Both the position numbers and the translations under genes were made by a program. The notes beneath the pieces are model-generated. The model saw only the letters and a list, made by a program, of their open reading frames with translations, was not told where the DNA came from and did not search any database. Shown here piece after piece: positions 8,953 to 17,090 of a DNA stretch of 64,000 bases (positions within the stretch are counted from its first letter, which is position 1; the number at the start of each line of letters is the position of its first letter). The stretch is from JBOFBH01 sp051657715 (GTDB lineage: Bacteria; Actinomycetota; Actinomycetes; Actinomycetales; Angustibacteraceae), in NCBI GenBank assembly GCA_051657715.1, contig JBOFLF010000067.1, positions 1 to 64,000 on the forward strand, given 5' to 3'.

Positions 8953-9884
8953 CTCAGCTCGGGTGCGCCCGCCGCGCTGGTCAGCCACTGCCGCTCCAGC
9001 TTCTTCAGCGTGCCGTCGGCGCGCAGCGCGTCTACGGCCTGGGAGACGCATGTGGTCAGCGGGCTGCCCTTGTCCAGCACGAAACCGAACTGCTCGGGCG
9101 TCCCGGACGACGGCAGCTGACCGACCACCTTGCCTTTCTCCAGCTCCGCCGCCGCGAGGTACAGCCCGGTTGGCAGGTCGACGACCAACGCGTCGACCTG
9201 GCCGTTCTGCAGCGCGGCCTTGGCGTCGTCGTTGGTGTTGTACACCGCGATGTCCTGGTCGGGAGCGATCCGCTCCTGCGCCACCGACAGGCTGGTGGTG
9301 CCGACCTGCGCGCCGAGCTTGACCTTCTTCAGGTCGGCGAGGGTCCTCGCTCCCGCTGCCTCGCTGCCCTCGACGGTCACCACGGACTGCGCGACGTCGT
9401 AGTAGCCGCTGGAGAAGTCGAGGTTCTTGCGACGTTCCTCGGTGATCGACACCTGGTTGATGTCCAGGTCGAACTGCTTGGGGCCGGGGGCGATCGCCTG
9501 GGTGAAGCTGACCACCTGCCAGGTCACCGCGTCCGTGGCGAAACCGAGCTTGGCGGCCACGGCGTAGGCCACCGCCGACTCGAAACCCTTGCCGTTGCTC
9601 GGGTCGTCGTCGACGAACCACGGCTCGTAGGCGGGCTTGTCAGTCCCGATGGTGAGCGTGCCGGGGGTGCGGGTTTTGAGGGTCTGGGCTGTGCACGGAG
9701 GCGACGAGGCGCCGGACCCGGTCGGGGATGCCGCGGTGCTGCCCTCGTTCTGCGGGGCGCACGCGGCCAGAGCGATGACGGCGGCGGTGCCGAACAGCGC
9801 GGTCCAGGTCGTCCCGCGGACGCGCCGGTAGGAGCTGCGGGGGGACCGGGGGGAGCTGCGGTGGGAATGGCGGAGGCTGGGCAT
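8949..9884 (-). CDS. amino-acid ABC transporter substrate-binding lipoprotein
   Basis: Extracytoplasmic receptor of the importer, 311 residues, SBP_bac_3 family. A basic N-terminus and hydrophobic stretch end in a lipobox ALAAC (Cys at about 42), so the mature protein is lipid-anchored outside the membrane. Family motifs include TLTIGTDKPAYEPWFV near the ligand lobe start, FESAVAYAVAAKLG, QFDLDINQVSITEERR and KVKLGAQVGTTS, typical of glutamine/glutamate/polar amino-acid binders. First gene of the operon with the permease and ATPase (4-base overlaps). A GATAGT box ends 6 bases before the ATG, suggesting a leaderless transcript. Divergent from nuoA with a 139-base shared upstream region. Confidence 0.92.
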   Translation of the reverse strand: MPSLRHSHRSSPRSPRSSYRRVRGTTWTALFGTAAVIALAACAPQNEGSTAASPTGSGASSPPCTAQTLKTRTPGTLTIGTDKPAYEPWFVDDDPSNGKGFESAVAYAVAAKLGFATDAVTWQVVSFTQAIAPGPKQFDLDINQVSITEERRKNLDFSSGYYDVAQSVVTVEGSEAAGARTLADLKKVKLGAQVGTTSLSVAQERIAPDQDIAVYNTNDDAKAALQNGQVDALVVDLPTGLYLAAAELEKGKVVGQLPSSGTPEQFGFVLDKGSPLTTCVSQAVDALRADGTLKKLERQWLTSAAGAPELR

Positions 9885-9890
9885 GGCGGA

Positions 9891-9896
9891 ACTATC
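9891..9896 (-). promoter_or_regulatory. candidate leaderless -10 box of the amino-acid importer operon
   Basis: Read on the minus strand, GATAGT lies 6 bases before the ATG at 9884 with no purine-rich ribosome binding site between them. That spacing places the transcription start at or next to the start codon, as in leaderless actinobacterial genes. No convincing -35 box is visible. Confidence 0.3.
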
Positions 9897-10010
9897 TCAC
9901 CCGTGCTGCCGAGCGCCCTGCCAGACTCGGACTGTCCCTTCCGTTGCCGTTGACCATCTTCTTACCGAACTCGTCGGGCTTGGTCCCCACGTTCCGATTC
10001 CGCCGGACAC

Positions 10011-10016
10011 TACGCT
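10011..10016 (+). promoter_or_regulatory. candidate leaderless -10 box of the nuo cluster
   Basis: TACGCT fits the actinobacterial TANNNT -10 consensus and ends 7 bases before the nuoA GTG at 10024. No Shine-Dalgarno sequence precedes that GTG, so a leaderless nuo transcript is a reasonable reading. The -35 region is weak. Confidence 0.35.
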
Positions 10017-10023
10017 CGGCCCC

Positions 10024-10389
10024 GTGACCCCGTCCCCCTACGTCATCGTCGGCCTCGTAGCGCTGACCGGTGTCGGGTTGTTCGTCGCGGGGACTGCGGG
10101 GGCGCGGCTGCTGAGCCCGCGGGCACCGACCCACGGTCAGCTCCAGAGCTACGAGTGCGGGGTGGACCCGGTCGGTGGCGGGTGGGCGCAGTCGCAGATT
10201 CGCTTCTACCGCTACGCCTACGTGTATGTCGTGTTCGCCGTGGACGCGGTGTACCTGCTGCCGTGGGCGACCGTCGTGCACCTGCCCGGCTATCGGTGGG
10301 CGACGTTGCTGGAGATGGGAGTTTTCGTGGCGGTGCTGGCGGTGGGGCTCGCCCATGCCTGGCGCCGCGGCGTCCTGCGGTGGGTCTAG
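10024..10389 (+). CDS. nuoA: NADH-quinone oxidoreductase subunit A
   Basis: Small membrane subunit of complex I, 121 residues, three transmembrane helices (about 4-24, 58-79, 86-106). The conserved loop ESCG-type motif appears as LQSYECGVDPVGGG (residues about 40-53), followed by FYRYAYVYVVFAVDAVYLLPW, the NuoA hallmark. It opens a plus-strand nuo cluster that lacks nuoD, E, F and G. GTG 10024 was chosen because the first helix starts right after it and a TACGCT box lies 7 bases upstream; extending upstream would add a non-conserved polar stretch. Divergent from the amino-acid importer operon. Confidence 0.88.
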   Translation: MTPSPYVIVGLVALTGVGLFVAGTAGARLLSPRAPTHGQLQSYECGVDPVGGGWAQSQIRFYRYAYVYVVFAVDAVYLLPWATVVHLPGYRWATLLEMGVFVAVLAVGLAHAWRRGVLRWV

Positions 10390-10436
10390 CGCTGTAGACG
10401 GATGTGGCCGACCGGCCAGCTGAGCAGGGGAGCAGT

Positions 10437-10988
10437 GTGGGCATCTCAGGGCACTTGAGGGGCAGGACGGCGGGTCGCCTTCCCGGGCGGTTCGGGCGGC
10501 GGCTGCGACGGCTGGCGCTCGCCCAGCGCGGACCGAGCGTGGACGGCCAACGGTTGTCGGCGAACGGCTCCGCGGCGAACGGATTTCCGGAAAGCGAATC
10601 CCCGGCAAGCGAGTACCCAGCGGGCGAGACGGCGATGGTCGCGACGCCCGGGTGCCCGAAGGCGACGCGGCTGGACGTGCACCGCGCGGACGGCGTCGTC
10701 CTGGATCTCGGACGGCTAGAGCGCGAGCTGGCCCTCGCGCGTTGGCGGCAGGTCACCGATCCCCGGGTCGCCGAGCTGGACGGGCTGATCGCGCTGGAGG
10801 AAGACCTGGTCGCCGAGCGTCGCCGGCTCGATCAAGAGCACCTCAGCCTGACGGCCGCTGCCGCGGAGGCGACCTCGCTGACCCTGCCGACCCGGTTGGC
10901 CAACGATCTGCGGGAGCGGGTGCGGGAGAACGCCGACGCGTTGGTCGAGGTCCGCCGCCGGATCGTCCAGCTGGTCGCGCAGGCGTGA
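10437..10988 (+). CDS. unknown coiled-coil protein encoded between nuoA and nuoB
   Basis: 183 residues if started at GTG 10437, which has AGGGGAG 4 bases upstream; a GTG at 10404 in the same frame is the alternative. I do not recognise the family. The N-terminal third is Arg/Gly rich then Ser/Glu/Pro rich and probably disordered (ANGSAANGFPESESPASEY). From about residue 70 onward it is charged and helical with heptad-like Leu spacing (LERELALARWRQ, LIALEEDLVAERRRLDQE, LANDLRERVRENADALVEV), suggesting a coiled coil. No signal peptide or membrane helix. It sits between nuoA (47 bases upstream) and nuoB (56 bases downstream), so it is probably co-transcribed with the respiratory genes. Confidence 0.65.
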   Translation: MGISGHLRGRTAGRLPGRFGRRLRRLALAQRGPSVDGQRLSANGSAANGFPESESPASEYPAGETAMVATPGCPKATRLDVHRADGVVLDLGRLERELALARWRQVTDPRVAELDGLIALEEDLVAERRRLDQEHLSLTAAAAEATSLTLPTRLANDLRERVRENADALVEVRRRIVQLVAQA

Positions 10989-11044
10989 TCGAGCGGCAGG
11001 CCCGCCGCGGCGAGCGCGGGTCCCTCGCAGGCTAAGGTGGGCCG

Positions 11045-11659
11045 GTGGCTGTCGACCTGCCAGCGCCGCGCGTGGGGCCGCTGGCCGCGATCGCGCCCAG
11101 GCCGTTGCGGCTGATCCTGAACTGGGGACGGCGGTACAGCCTGTGGGTCTTCAACTTCGGCCTGGCCTGCTGCGCGATCGAGTTCATCGCAGCGTCCATG
11201 GCCCGGCACGACTTCATCCGGCTGGGGGTCATCCCGTTTGCGCCCGGCCCGCGGCAGGCGGACCTCATGGTGGTGAGCGGCACGGTCACGGACAAGATGG
11301 CGCCGGCGATTCGCCGGCTGTACGAGCAGATGCCGGAGCCGAAGTACGTGATCTCCTTCGGGGCCTGCAGCAACTCCGGCGGGCCGTACTGGGATTCCTA
11401 CTGCGTCACCAAGGGCGTCGATCAGGTGGTGCCAGTCGACGTGTACGTGCCCGGTTGCCCGCCGCGCCCGGAGGCGTTGCTGCACGGGATCCTGCGGCTC
11501 CAGGAGAAGATCGCCGACGAGCGGCTCAGCGGTACGGCGATCGCCGCCCGGCGTGGCCCGGCCGCCGCGAGCCGGGTGACCCGGGCGGTGGTGTCGCCAC
11601 GGCACGGCGGACTGCTCCGTCCGGCGGCCCCGCCGCCCGGCGATACCGTGGCCGGGTGA
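11045..11659 (+). CDS. nuoB: NADH-quinone oxidoreductase subunit B
   Basis: Carries the terminal iron-sulfur cluster N2 that passes electrons to quinone. The 204-residue protein retains all four ligands: the adjacent pair C42-C43 in GLACCAIEF, C108 in FGACSNSGG and C138 in VPGCPPRPEALL. The core ends near residue 160; the remaining 45 residues are an Ala/Arg/Pro-rich tail. GTG 11045 follows AAGGTGG. The stop overlaps the nuoC start (GTGA). NuoB normally forms the quinone pocket with NuoD, which is not encoded in this cluster, so a partner must come from elsewhere if the protein is redox active. Confidence 0.93.
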   Translation: MAVDLPAPRVGPLAAIAPRPLRLILNWGRRYSLWVFNFGLACCAIEFIAASMARHDFIRLGVIPFAPGPRQADLMVVSGTVTDKMAPAIRRLYEQMPEPKYVISFGACSNSGGPYWDSYCVTKGVDQVVPVDVYVPGCPPRPEALLHGILRLQEKIADERLSGTAIAARRGPAAASRVTRAVVSPRHGGLLRPAAPPPGDTVAG

Positions 11660-12411
11660 GCCTGGCGCTGGGGACCCCGGACGCCGTCGCGGCGCGTCTC
11701 GCGCAGCGGCTCGGGGTGGACGGTGCGCTGCTGCCGGCCCACGACGCCGCGGGGACCGTATGCGTCGACGTGCCGGTCGACCGCTGGCACGACGTGTTGT
11801 CCGCGGCCCGGGACGGGCTTGGCCTCGACATCCTGGACTGGCTGTCAGCGGTGGACGAGCCGGACGCAGGCCCGCCAGCTGTGGACCTCGCGGCCTCGCC
11901 CGCTGTGGACCTCGTCGCGCACCTGGTGCGGTCGACGTCCGGGGGAGTCGGGCGTTCGCCGCTCGGTGTGGAGCGGATGCTGCTGCGGGCCCGGCTGCGT
12001 GGGACGCCGCCGACCGTCCGCAGCGTGACCGACCTGTGGCCCGGAGCCGCCTGGCACGAGCGGGAGACGCACGAGATGTTCGGCGTCGCGTTCACCGGGT
12101 TCGACGACGGCACGGGTCTGGGCCTGCGCCCCCTGCTGCTGCCGGACGGTTTCGAGGGCACCCCCCTGCGCAAGTCGTTCGTGCTCACCGCGCGGGCCAG
12201 CAAGCCGTGGCCGGGGGCCAAGGAGCCCGGCGAGCCCGACCCGACCACCGCCCGTTCGTCCCGCCGCTCGCTGCTGCCACCTGGCGTGCCGGACGCCGGC
12301 TGGGGTCCACGGGAGTGGCAGGCCGGCGACGCCACCGGCCAGAAGCGCGACGCCGAGTCCACCGACGCCGAGTCCACCGACGGTGGTGCCCAGGAGCCTG
12401 GCGGTGCCTGA
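11656..12411 (+). CDS. nuoC: NADH-quinone oxidoreductase subunit C
   Basis: Peripheral-arm 30-kDa subunit, 251 residues. The family signature is present as WPGAAWHERETHEMFGVAF (residues about 131-149), followed by LRPLLLPDGFEGTPLRKSF. It is a stand-alone NuoC: no NuoD domain is fused, and no nuoD follows. The last 50 residues after KPWPGAKEPGEPD are low complexity and include DAEST twice, encoded by a perfect 15-base tandem repeat (12349-12378). A middle segment repeats AVDLAA/AVDLVA. GTG start overlaps the nuoB stop; the stop overlaps nuoH. Confidence 0.9.
   Translation: MSLALGTPDAVAARLAQRLGVDGALLPAHDAAGTVCVDVPVDRWHDVLSAARDGLGLDILDWLSAVDEPDAGPPAVDLAASPAVDLVAHLVRSTSGGVGRSPLGVERMLLRARLRGTPPTVRSVTDLWPGAAWHERETHEMFGVAFTGFDDGTGLGLRPLLLPDGFEGTPLRKSFVLTARASKPWPGAKEPGEPDPTTARSSRRSLLPPGVPDAGWGPREWQAGDATGQKRDAESTDAESTDGGAQEPGGA
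12349..12378 (+). repeat. 15-base tandem repeat in the nuoC tail
   Basis: GACGCCGAGTCCACC occurs twice in perfect tandem, encoding DAEST-DAEST in the low-complexity C-terminus of NuoC. In-frame unit length means copy number could change without breaking the gene. Confidence 0.85.
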
Positions 12412-13372
12412 GCTGGTGGACGTCGTCCTCCGGGTGGTCGGCGTGGTGGTCGCCTTCCTGGTGCTGCCGCTGCTGGTCGGGCAGGCCGAGCACAAGGTGA
12501 TGGCCCACATGCAGGGACGGCTCGGACCGATGTACGCCGGCGGGTTCCACGGGTGGGCGCAACTGGTCGCGGACGGCGTCAAATTCCTCCAGAAGGAGGA
12601 CGTCACCCCGGCCGCCGCCGACCGTGCCGCGTTCCGGCTCGCTCCGGCGATCGCCTTGGTGCCGTACCTGGTGGTGCTCGCGGTGATCCCGCTGGCGCCC
12701 GGCGTGGTGGCCGCGGACGTGGACGCCGGGGTGCTGTTCGTGCTCGCGGTCACTGCCGTCGGGGTGCTCGGCACGCTGCTCGCCGGGTGGAGCAGCGCGA
12801 ACAAGTACGCCTTGCTCGGCGGGTTGCGCACGGCCGCCCAGGTGCTGTCCTACGAGGTGCCGATCGTGCTCGCGGCCAGCAGCGTCGCGATGGCCGCGGG
12901 GACGATGCGGCTGTCCGGGATCGTCGAGGCGTGGCAGCCGTGGTGGCTCGTCTGGCAGCTCCCGGCGCTGGTGTGCTTCGTGATCGCCGGGACCGCTGAG
13001 CTGGCCCGGCCGCCGTTCGACGCACCGGTCGCGGACTCCGAGCTGGTGTTCGGCCCGTACACCGAGTACACCGGCCTGCGGTTCGCGTTCTTCCTGCTCG
13101 CCGAGTACGCGGGGATCGTCGCCGTCGCGGCGCTGACCGCGGTGCTGTTCCTCGGCGGGTGGCGCGGACCGGCGTCCGGGGCGGCCTTCGGCCTGCTCGG
13201 GGTGCTGTGGACGCTGGCCAAGACGGGGCTCGTCGTGCTGGCGGTGATCTGGGTCCGGGTGTCCTGGCCGCGCGTGCGCGCCGACCAGCTGCAAGCGCTG
13301 GCGTGGAAGGTCCTGGTGCCGCTGGCCCTGGCTCAGCTGGCGATCACCGGTGTCGTGGTGGCCGCGTCCTGA
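12404..13372 (+). CDS. nuoH: NADH-quinone oxidoreductase subunit H
   Basis: Membrane subunit forming much of the quinone tunnel, 322 residues and about eight transmembrane helices. Family motifs: QAEHKVMAHMQGRLGP near residue 26, LQLVADGVKFLQKED-like segment as GWAQLVADGVKFLQKE (about 48-63), LSYEVPIVLAASSV, ELARPPFDAPVADSELV (about 200-216) and EYTGLRFAFFLLAEYA. GTG 12404 is preceded by AGGAG at spacing 7 and overlaps the nuoC stop. It follows nuoC directly, where nuoD-E-F-G would lie in a complete operon. A 142-base gap with two hairpins separates it from nuoI. Confidence 0.94.
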   Translation: MPELVDVVLRVVGVVVAFLVLPLLVGQAEHKVMAHMQGRLGPMYAGGFHGWAQLVADGVKFLQKEDVTPAAADRAAFRLAPAIALVPYLVVLAVIPLAPGVVAADVDAGVLFVLAVTAVGVLGTLLAGWSSANKYALLGGLRTAAQVLSYEVPIVLAASSVAMAAGTMRLSGIVEAWQPWWLVWQLPALVCFVIAGTAELARPPFDAPVADSELVFGPYTEYTGLRFAFFLLAEYAGIVAVAALTAVLFLGGWRGPASGAAFGLLGVLWTLAKTGLVVLAVIWVRVSWPRVRADQLQALAWKVLVPLALAQLAITGVVVAAS

Positions 13373-13379
13373 TCGCTCG

Positions 13380-13421
13380 ATCTCGTGGGACGAGATGAAA
13401 GACCGCCGGCCGCGCGCCGGC
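13380..13421 (+). terminator. two hairpins between nuoH and nuoI
   Basis: ATCTCGT-GGG-ACGAGAT (13380-13396) begins 7 bases after the nuoH stop, followed by GCCGGC-CGCGC-GCCGGC (13405-13421). No T-run follows, so this may be a weak terminator, attenuator or mRNA-stability element. It is the one wide break after nuoB in an otherwise overlapping cluster. Confidence 0.4.
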
Positions 13422-13514
13422 TCGTCGGTGGCGACTGTGGAACGGTGCTGCGAGCGAGTCGTCCAGGGCCGTGCCGTCCAGGCCCGGCCGGGGCGAGGCT
13501 GACAGGATGCTCAG

Positions 13515-14096
13515 GTGACGACTCCACCGGCGCGTCCTGACGTCCAACAGCAGCCGCAGTCGCGCGTCCCTGGTCTGCTCGCGGGCCTGGCTGTCACCGC
13601 GCGCACGTTGACCAGGCGCAGCCAGACCGCCGAGTACCCGGACGTCGCGCCGAGCCTGCCCCCGCGCAGTCGCGGGGTGATCGCGCTGCTGGAGGAGAAC
13701 TGCACGTCCTGCATGCTGTGCGCCCGGGAGTGCCCGGACTGGTGCATCTACATCGATTCGCACAAGGAGACGCTGCCGGCGACCACCGAGGGTGGTCGGG
13801 AGCGGCAGCGCAACGTGCTGGACCGGTTCGACATCGACTTCTCGTTGTGCATGTACTGCGGCATCTGCATCGAGGTGTGCCCGTTCGACGCGCTGCACTG
13901 GAGCCCGCACTTCGAGTACGCCGAGCTGGACATCCGCGACCTGCTCCACGACAAGGCCCGGCTGGGTCAGTGGATGCCCACGGTGCCGCCGCCTCCGCTG
14001 GCGGACGATAAGGCTCCCGAGCCGGCCGAGGTCGCCGCGGCACGGCGACCGCCCCGTCCGGCTCGCCCGGCCGCAGCGAGGCCGGACGGGTCATGA
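13515..14096 (+). CDS. nuoI: NADH-quinone oxidoreductase subunit I (2x 4Fe-4S)
   Basis: Ferredoxin-like subunit holding clusters N6a and N6b, 193 residues. Both CX2CX2CX3CP motifs are intact: C63-C66-C69-C73 (CTSCMLCARECP) and C112-C115-C118-C122 (CMYCGICIEVCP). After residue 140 comes a Pro/Ala/Arg-rich tail. GTG 13515 has AGGA 8 bases upstream. The stop overlaps the nuoJ ATG (ATGA). Retention of all eight ligands argues that the truncated complex still transfers electrons, perhaps from a donor such as ferredoxin rather than NADH, since NuoEFG are missing; that last point is inference. Confidence 0.93.
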   Translation: MTTPPARPDVQQQPQSRVPGLLAGLAVTARTLTRRSQTAEYPDVAPSLPPRSRGVIALLEENCTSCMLCARECPDWCIYIDSHKETLPATTEGGRERQRNVLDRFDIDFSLCMYCGICIEVCPFDALHWSPHFEYAELDIRDLLHDKARLGQWMPTVPPPPLADDKAPEPAEVAAARRPPRPARPAAARPDGS

Positions 14097-14626
14097 CCGT
14101 CCTGGACGTGCTCTTCGGGCTGAGCGGGTTGGTCGCCGCGGCGTCCGCGGTGCTCGCCGTGGTCAGCCGGCAGGTCGTGCACGCCGCGTTGTGGCTGGTG
14201 GTCGCCCTCGGGGCGGTCGCCGGCTGCTATCTCGTGTTGGGCGCCGAGGTGGTGGCGCTGGTGCAGGTGCTGATCTACGTGGGCGCGGTCGTTGTGCTGG
14301 TGCTGTTCGCGCTGATGCTCACCCGCGCCCCGATCGGCCGGGCGCCGGATGTCGACCAGCCGTGGCCGCAGCGGATCGCCGCGGCGGTCGCCGGATCGGC
14401 GGTCGCTGGTCTGGTGGGCGTGACGCTGGTGTCCGCTGTCGGCGCCCGCGAGCTGGACGTCGACCCTGCCCGGGGCGCCGCCGAGCCGGTGGCCCGGTCG
14501 TTGTTCGGCGCATGGGTGCTGCCTTTCGAGCTGCTGTCGATCCTGCTGCTCGCGGCGCTGGTGGCGGCGCTGCTGTTGTCCCACGAGACCGGCGATCGCG
14601 CCGGCCCGGGGGGAGGAGGCCGGTGA
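14093..14626 (+). CDS. nuoJ: NADH-quinone oxidoreductase subunit J
   Basis: Membrane subunit of the proton-pumping arm, 177 residues, five predicted helices. The family segment with ALWLVVALGAVAGCYLVLGAEVVALVQVLIYVGAVVVLVLF is clear (about residues 33-75). The loop near 80-95 is Pro/Asp rich and the C-terminus is a Gly-rich tail. ATG start overlaps the nuoI stop by 4 bases, and the stop overlaps the nuoK GTG. Confidence 0.92.
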   Translation: MTVLDVLFGLSGLVAAASAVLAVVSRQVVHAALWLVVALGAVAGCYLVLGAEVVALVQVLIYVGAVVVLVLFALMLTRAPIGRAPDVDQPWPQRIAAAVAGSAVAGLVGVTLVSAVGARELDVDPARGAAEPVARSLFGAWVLPFELLSILLLAALVAALLLSHETGDRAGPGGGGR

Positions 14627-15003
14627 TCCACCTCGCCCTGCCGTGCCTGGTGGCAGCGGTGCTCGCCGGTGCCGGCGTGTACGGGGTGCTGGCCCGGCGG
14701 AACGCGGTGCTGGTGCTGATCGGGGTCGAGCTGCTGCTCGCCGCCGCGTCGTTGCTGCTGGTCACGTTCGACGCCGCCTACGCCGACCGGCTGCACGGGG
14801 GACAGGTGCTCACCCTGTTCGTGATCACCATCGCCGCGGCGGAGATGGTGGTCGCCCTCGCCGTCGTCCTGCTGTTGTTCCGGCGTCGCGGTGACGTCGA
14901 CCTGCGGGCCGCCCGTGCCTTGGCTGACGATCCCGCCACGGACTCGGTTGTGGAGTTCGCCACGGAGCGGTCGGACGCCGCGGACGTCGGGCGCCGCGGA
15001 TGA
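14623..15003 (+). CDS. nuoK: NADH-quinone oxidoreductase subunit K
   Basis: Small antiporter-like membrane subunit, 126 residues with three helices. The conserved pattern RRNAVLVLIGVELLLAAASLLLV carries the functionally important membrane glutamate (about E36), and a second is in FVITIAAAEMVVALAVVLLLF. The C-terminal 35 residues are a charged extension beyond the usual NuoK length of about 100. GTG 14623 is preceded by GGAGGA and overlaps the nuoJ stop; the TGA overlaps the nuoL ATG. Confidence 0.92.
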   Translation: MIHLALPCLVAAVLAGAGVYGVLARRNAVLVLIGVELLLAAASLLLVTFDAAYADRLHGGQVLTLFVITIAAAEMVVALAVVLLLFRRRGDVDLRAARALADDPATDSVVEFATERSDAADVGRRG

Positions 15004-17090
15004 GGGTGCTGGAGTGGTCCGCCCGGGCCGTAGTGGCGCTGCCAGCGCTGGCCGCGCTCGTGGGTCTCGTGCTGCCGCGGGCGGCGCGCCGCTGGCAGGC
15101 CGGCGTGGCGCTGGCCGGGGGCGTCGGGGCGTTGGCCGCGGCGGTCGTGCAGCTGGTCGTGGTGCATGCGGGCGTTCGGATGGTGACGTCTGCCGGCGAC
15201 CCGGCTGGGGTCACCGGGGTGCTGCTGTTGCCCCCGGTTCCCACGGGAAACGGCACCGTCGAGCTGGTGGTGCGGGCTGACGGGCTGACCGCGGTCGTCG
15301 CGGTGATGGTGAGCGTGGTGGCGATCGCGGTCCAGGTGTACTCGGTCGGGTACCAGGCCGGTGATCGGCGCTACCGCGGGTACGCCGCCACCGTGTCGCT
15401 GTTCACCGCGGCGATGCTGCTCGTGGTGCACGCGGACGACCTGCTGCTGCTGCTGATCGGCTGGGAGGCGATGGGCTTGTGCTCTTACCTGCTGGTAGGG
15501 CACGAGAGCGAGCGGCCGGCGGCCCGCGCCGCTGCCGTCAAGGCGTTCCTGGTGACCCGGGTCGGCGATGTCGCCTTCGTGGTGGGGGTCCTGATGCTGT
15601 GGGTCGCCGGGCGGACCACCACGATCACCGATCTGCTGCGGCCGGAGAAGCTGCAGCAGATCGGGACGCCGACGCTGACGGCCGCAGCGATCCTGCTGGT
15701 GGTCGGGGTGGTCGGCAAGTCAGCCCAGTTCCCGCTGCACACCTGGCTGCCGGACGCGATGGAGGGGCCGACGCCGGTGTCCGCGCTGATCCACGCGGCC
15801 ACGATGGTCGCGGCCGGCGGGGTGGTGCTGGCCCGGCTGCTGCCGGTGCTGCAGGCCGCTCCAGGCGCGCGGGCGGTGCTGGCCGTGGTGACCGCGGTGA
15901 CCATGCTCGGTGCCGCGTTGGTCGCCTGCTGTCAGGACGACCTCAAGCGGGTGCTGGCGTGGTCCACGATCAGCCAGGTCGGGTACCTGTTGGCCGCGCT
16001 CGCCGTCGTCGGCGGAGTGGACGAGCCCGTCACGGGCGCCACGTCGGCCGGGGCCGGGGCAGGGGCAGGGGCAGGTATGTCCGCTGGAGCTGCGTCTGCT
16101 GGAGCCTCGTCCGGTGAGTTCTCGTCCCTCGGGATGACGACGGCCGGCGACGGGCTCGGGGCCGCACCGTCCGTGGTGCACCTGTTGTCGCACGCGGGTT
16201 TCAAGGCGCTGCTGTTCCTTGCCGCTGGAGTGCTGGCCCGCCAGGTCGGATCGACCGCGTTCATCGCCTTGCGCGGCGCGGGCCGCCGGTGCCGGTGGGC
16301 AGCCGCCTCGTTCAGTGTGGGCCTGGCCGCGCTGGCTGGGGTGCCGCCGCTGTCGGGCTTCTGGTCGAAGGAGGCGGTGGTCGGCGCAGCCGAGCAGGCC
16401 GCACTGGCCGGACCTCAGCGCTGGATCGGGTGGCTGGTCATGGCCAGCGCGCTGCTGACCGGACTGGTCACCGCCGGGTACGCCACCCGCACCTGGTGGA
16501 TGGTCGTAGCCGACCCGGTGCCGGCACCCTCTGCTGGTGCCACCTCGACTGGTCCTGAATCAGCCGCTGTCACCCCGGTCGGTCCTGTTCCGGCCGCTGC
16601 CACCTCGGCCGCTCCCATTCCGGCCTCCATGGCGGTGCCCGTCGTCGCGCTCGTGCTGCCGGCTGCGCTCGGCGGACTGCTGCTGCTGGATCCGGTGGTC
16701 CCCGGTGACGTGCACCTGACCGGTGTCACCGCCGCGATCGCAGCCGGCCTGACCGTGCTCGGCGTGGTGATGACGTCGGTGTTCGCACGCGACGGTGATC
16801 CTGTCCGGGTGCTGCCTGGCCGGGTGCGGCGCGCGCTGGCTGCCGGCCTCGGGCTGGACGCCGCGCAGCACTGGCTGGTCGTGCGTCCGGTGCAGGCCCT
16901 GGCTCGGGTGGTCACCGCGGGGGACCGGGACGTCGTGGACGCCTACGTGCGGGCCGCCGGTGCGGGTGCCGGGCTGGGTGGCCGGCTCCTGCGCCGGACT
17001 CAGACCGGTGTGGTCACCGGGTACCTCGGCTGGGTGCTGGGCGGTGTCGTGGTCGCGGTCGTCGCCGGGCTCGGGTGGGGGGCGCGGTGA
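15000..17090 (+). CDS. nuoL: NADH-quinone oxidoreductase subunit L
   Basis: Largest antiporter-like proton-pumping subunit, 696 residues, more than twelve helices. Family motifs: LLLLIGWEAMGLCSYLLVGHE (about 142-162), KAFLVTRVGDVAFVVG, GKSAQFPLHTWLPDAMEGPTPVSALIHAATMVAAG (about 239-273, with the channel Lys/His residues), and HAGFKALLFLAAG. Two low-complexity insertions are unusual: an Ala/Gly run AGAGAGAGAGM near residue 350, encoded by hexamer repeats at 16051-16075, and a Ser/Pro/Ala linker of about 40 residues near 505-545. Both fall in loops. Overlaps nuoK and nuoM by 4 bases. Confidence 0.94.
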   Translation: MRVLEWSARAVVALPALAALVGLVLPRAARRWQAGVALAGGVGALAAAVVQLVVVHAGVRMVTSAGDPAGVTGVLLLPPVPTGNGTVELVVRADGLTAVVAVMVSVVAIAVQVYSVGYQAGDRRYRGYAATVSLFTAAMLLVVHADDLLLLLIGWEAMGLCSYLLVGHESERPAARAAAVKAFLVTRVGDVAFVVGVLMLWVAGRTTTITDLLRPEKLQQIGTPTLTAAAILLVVGVVGKSAQFPLHTWLPDAMEGPTPVSALIHAATMVAAGGVVLARLLPVLQAAPGARAVLAVVTAVTMLGAALVACCQDDLKRVLAWSTISQVGYLLAALAVVGGVDEPVTGATSAGAGAGAGAGMSAGAASAGASSGEFSSLGMTTAGDGLGAAPSVVHLLSHAGFKALLFLAAGVLARQVGSTAFIALRGAGRRCRWAAASFSVGLAALAGVPPLSGFWSKEAVVGAAEQAALAGPQRWIGWLVMASALLTGLVTAGYATRTWWMVVADPVPAPSAGATSTGPESAAVTPVGPVPAAATSAAPIPASMAVPVVALVLPAALGGLLLLDPVVPGDVHLTGVTAAIAAGLTVLGVVMTSVFARDGDPVRVLPGRVRRALAAGLGLDAAQHWLVVRPVQALARVVTAGDRDVVDAYVRAAGAGAGLGGRLLRRTQTGVVTGYLGWVLGGVVVAVVAGLGWGAR
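16051..16075 (+). repeat. GGGGCA/GGGGCC hexamer run inside nuoL
   Basis: Four near-identical hexamers encode the Ala-Gly run in a loop of NuoL. Typical slippage-prone sequence; in-frame changes would only lengthen or shorten the loop. Confidence 0.7.
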
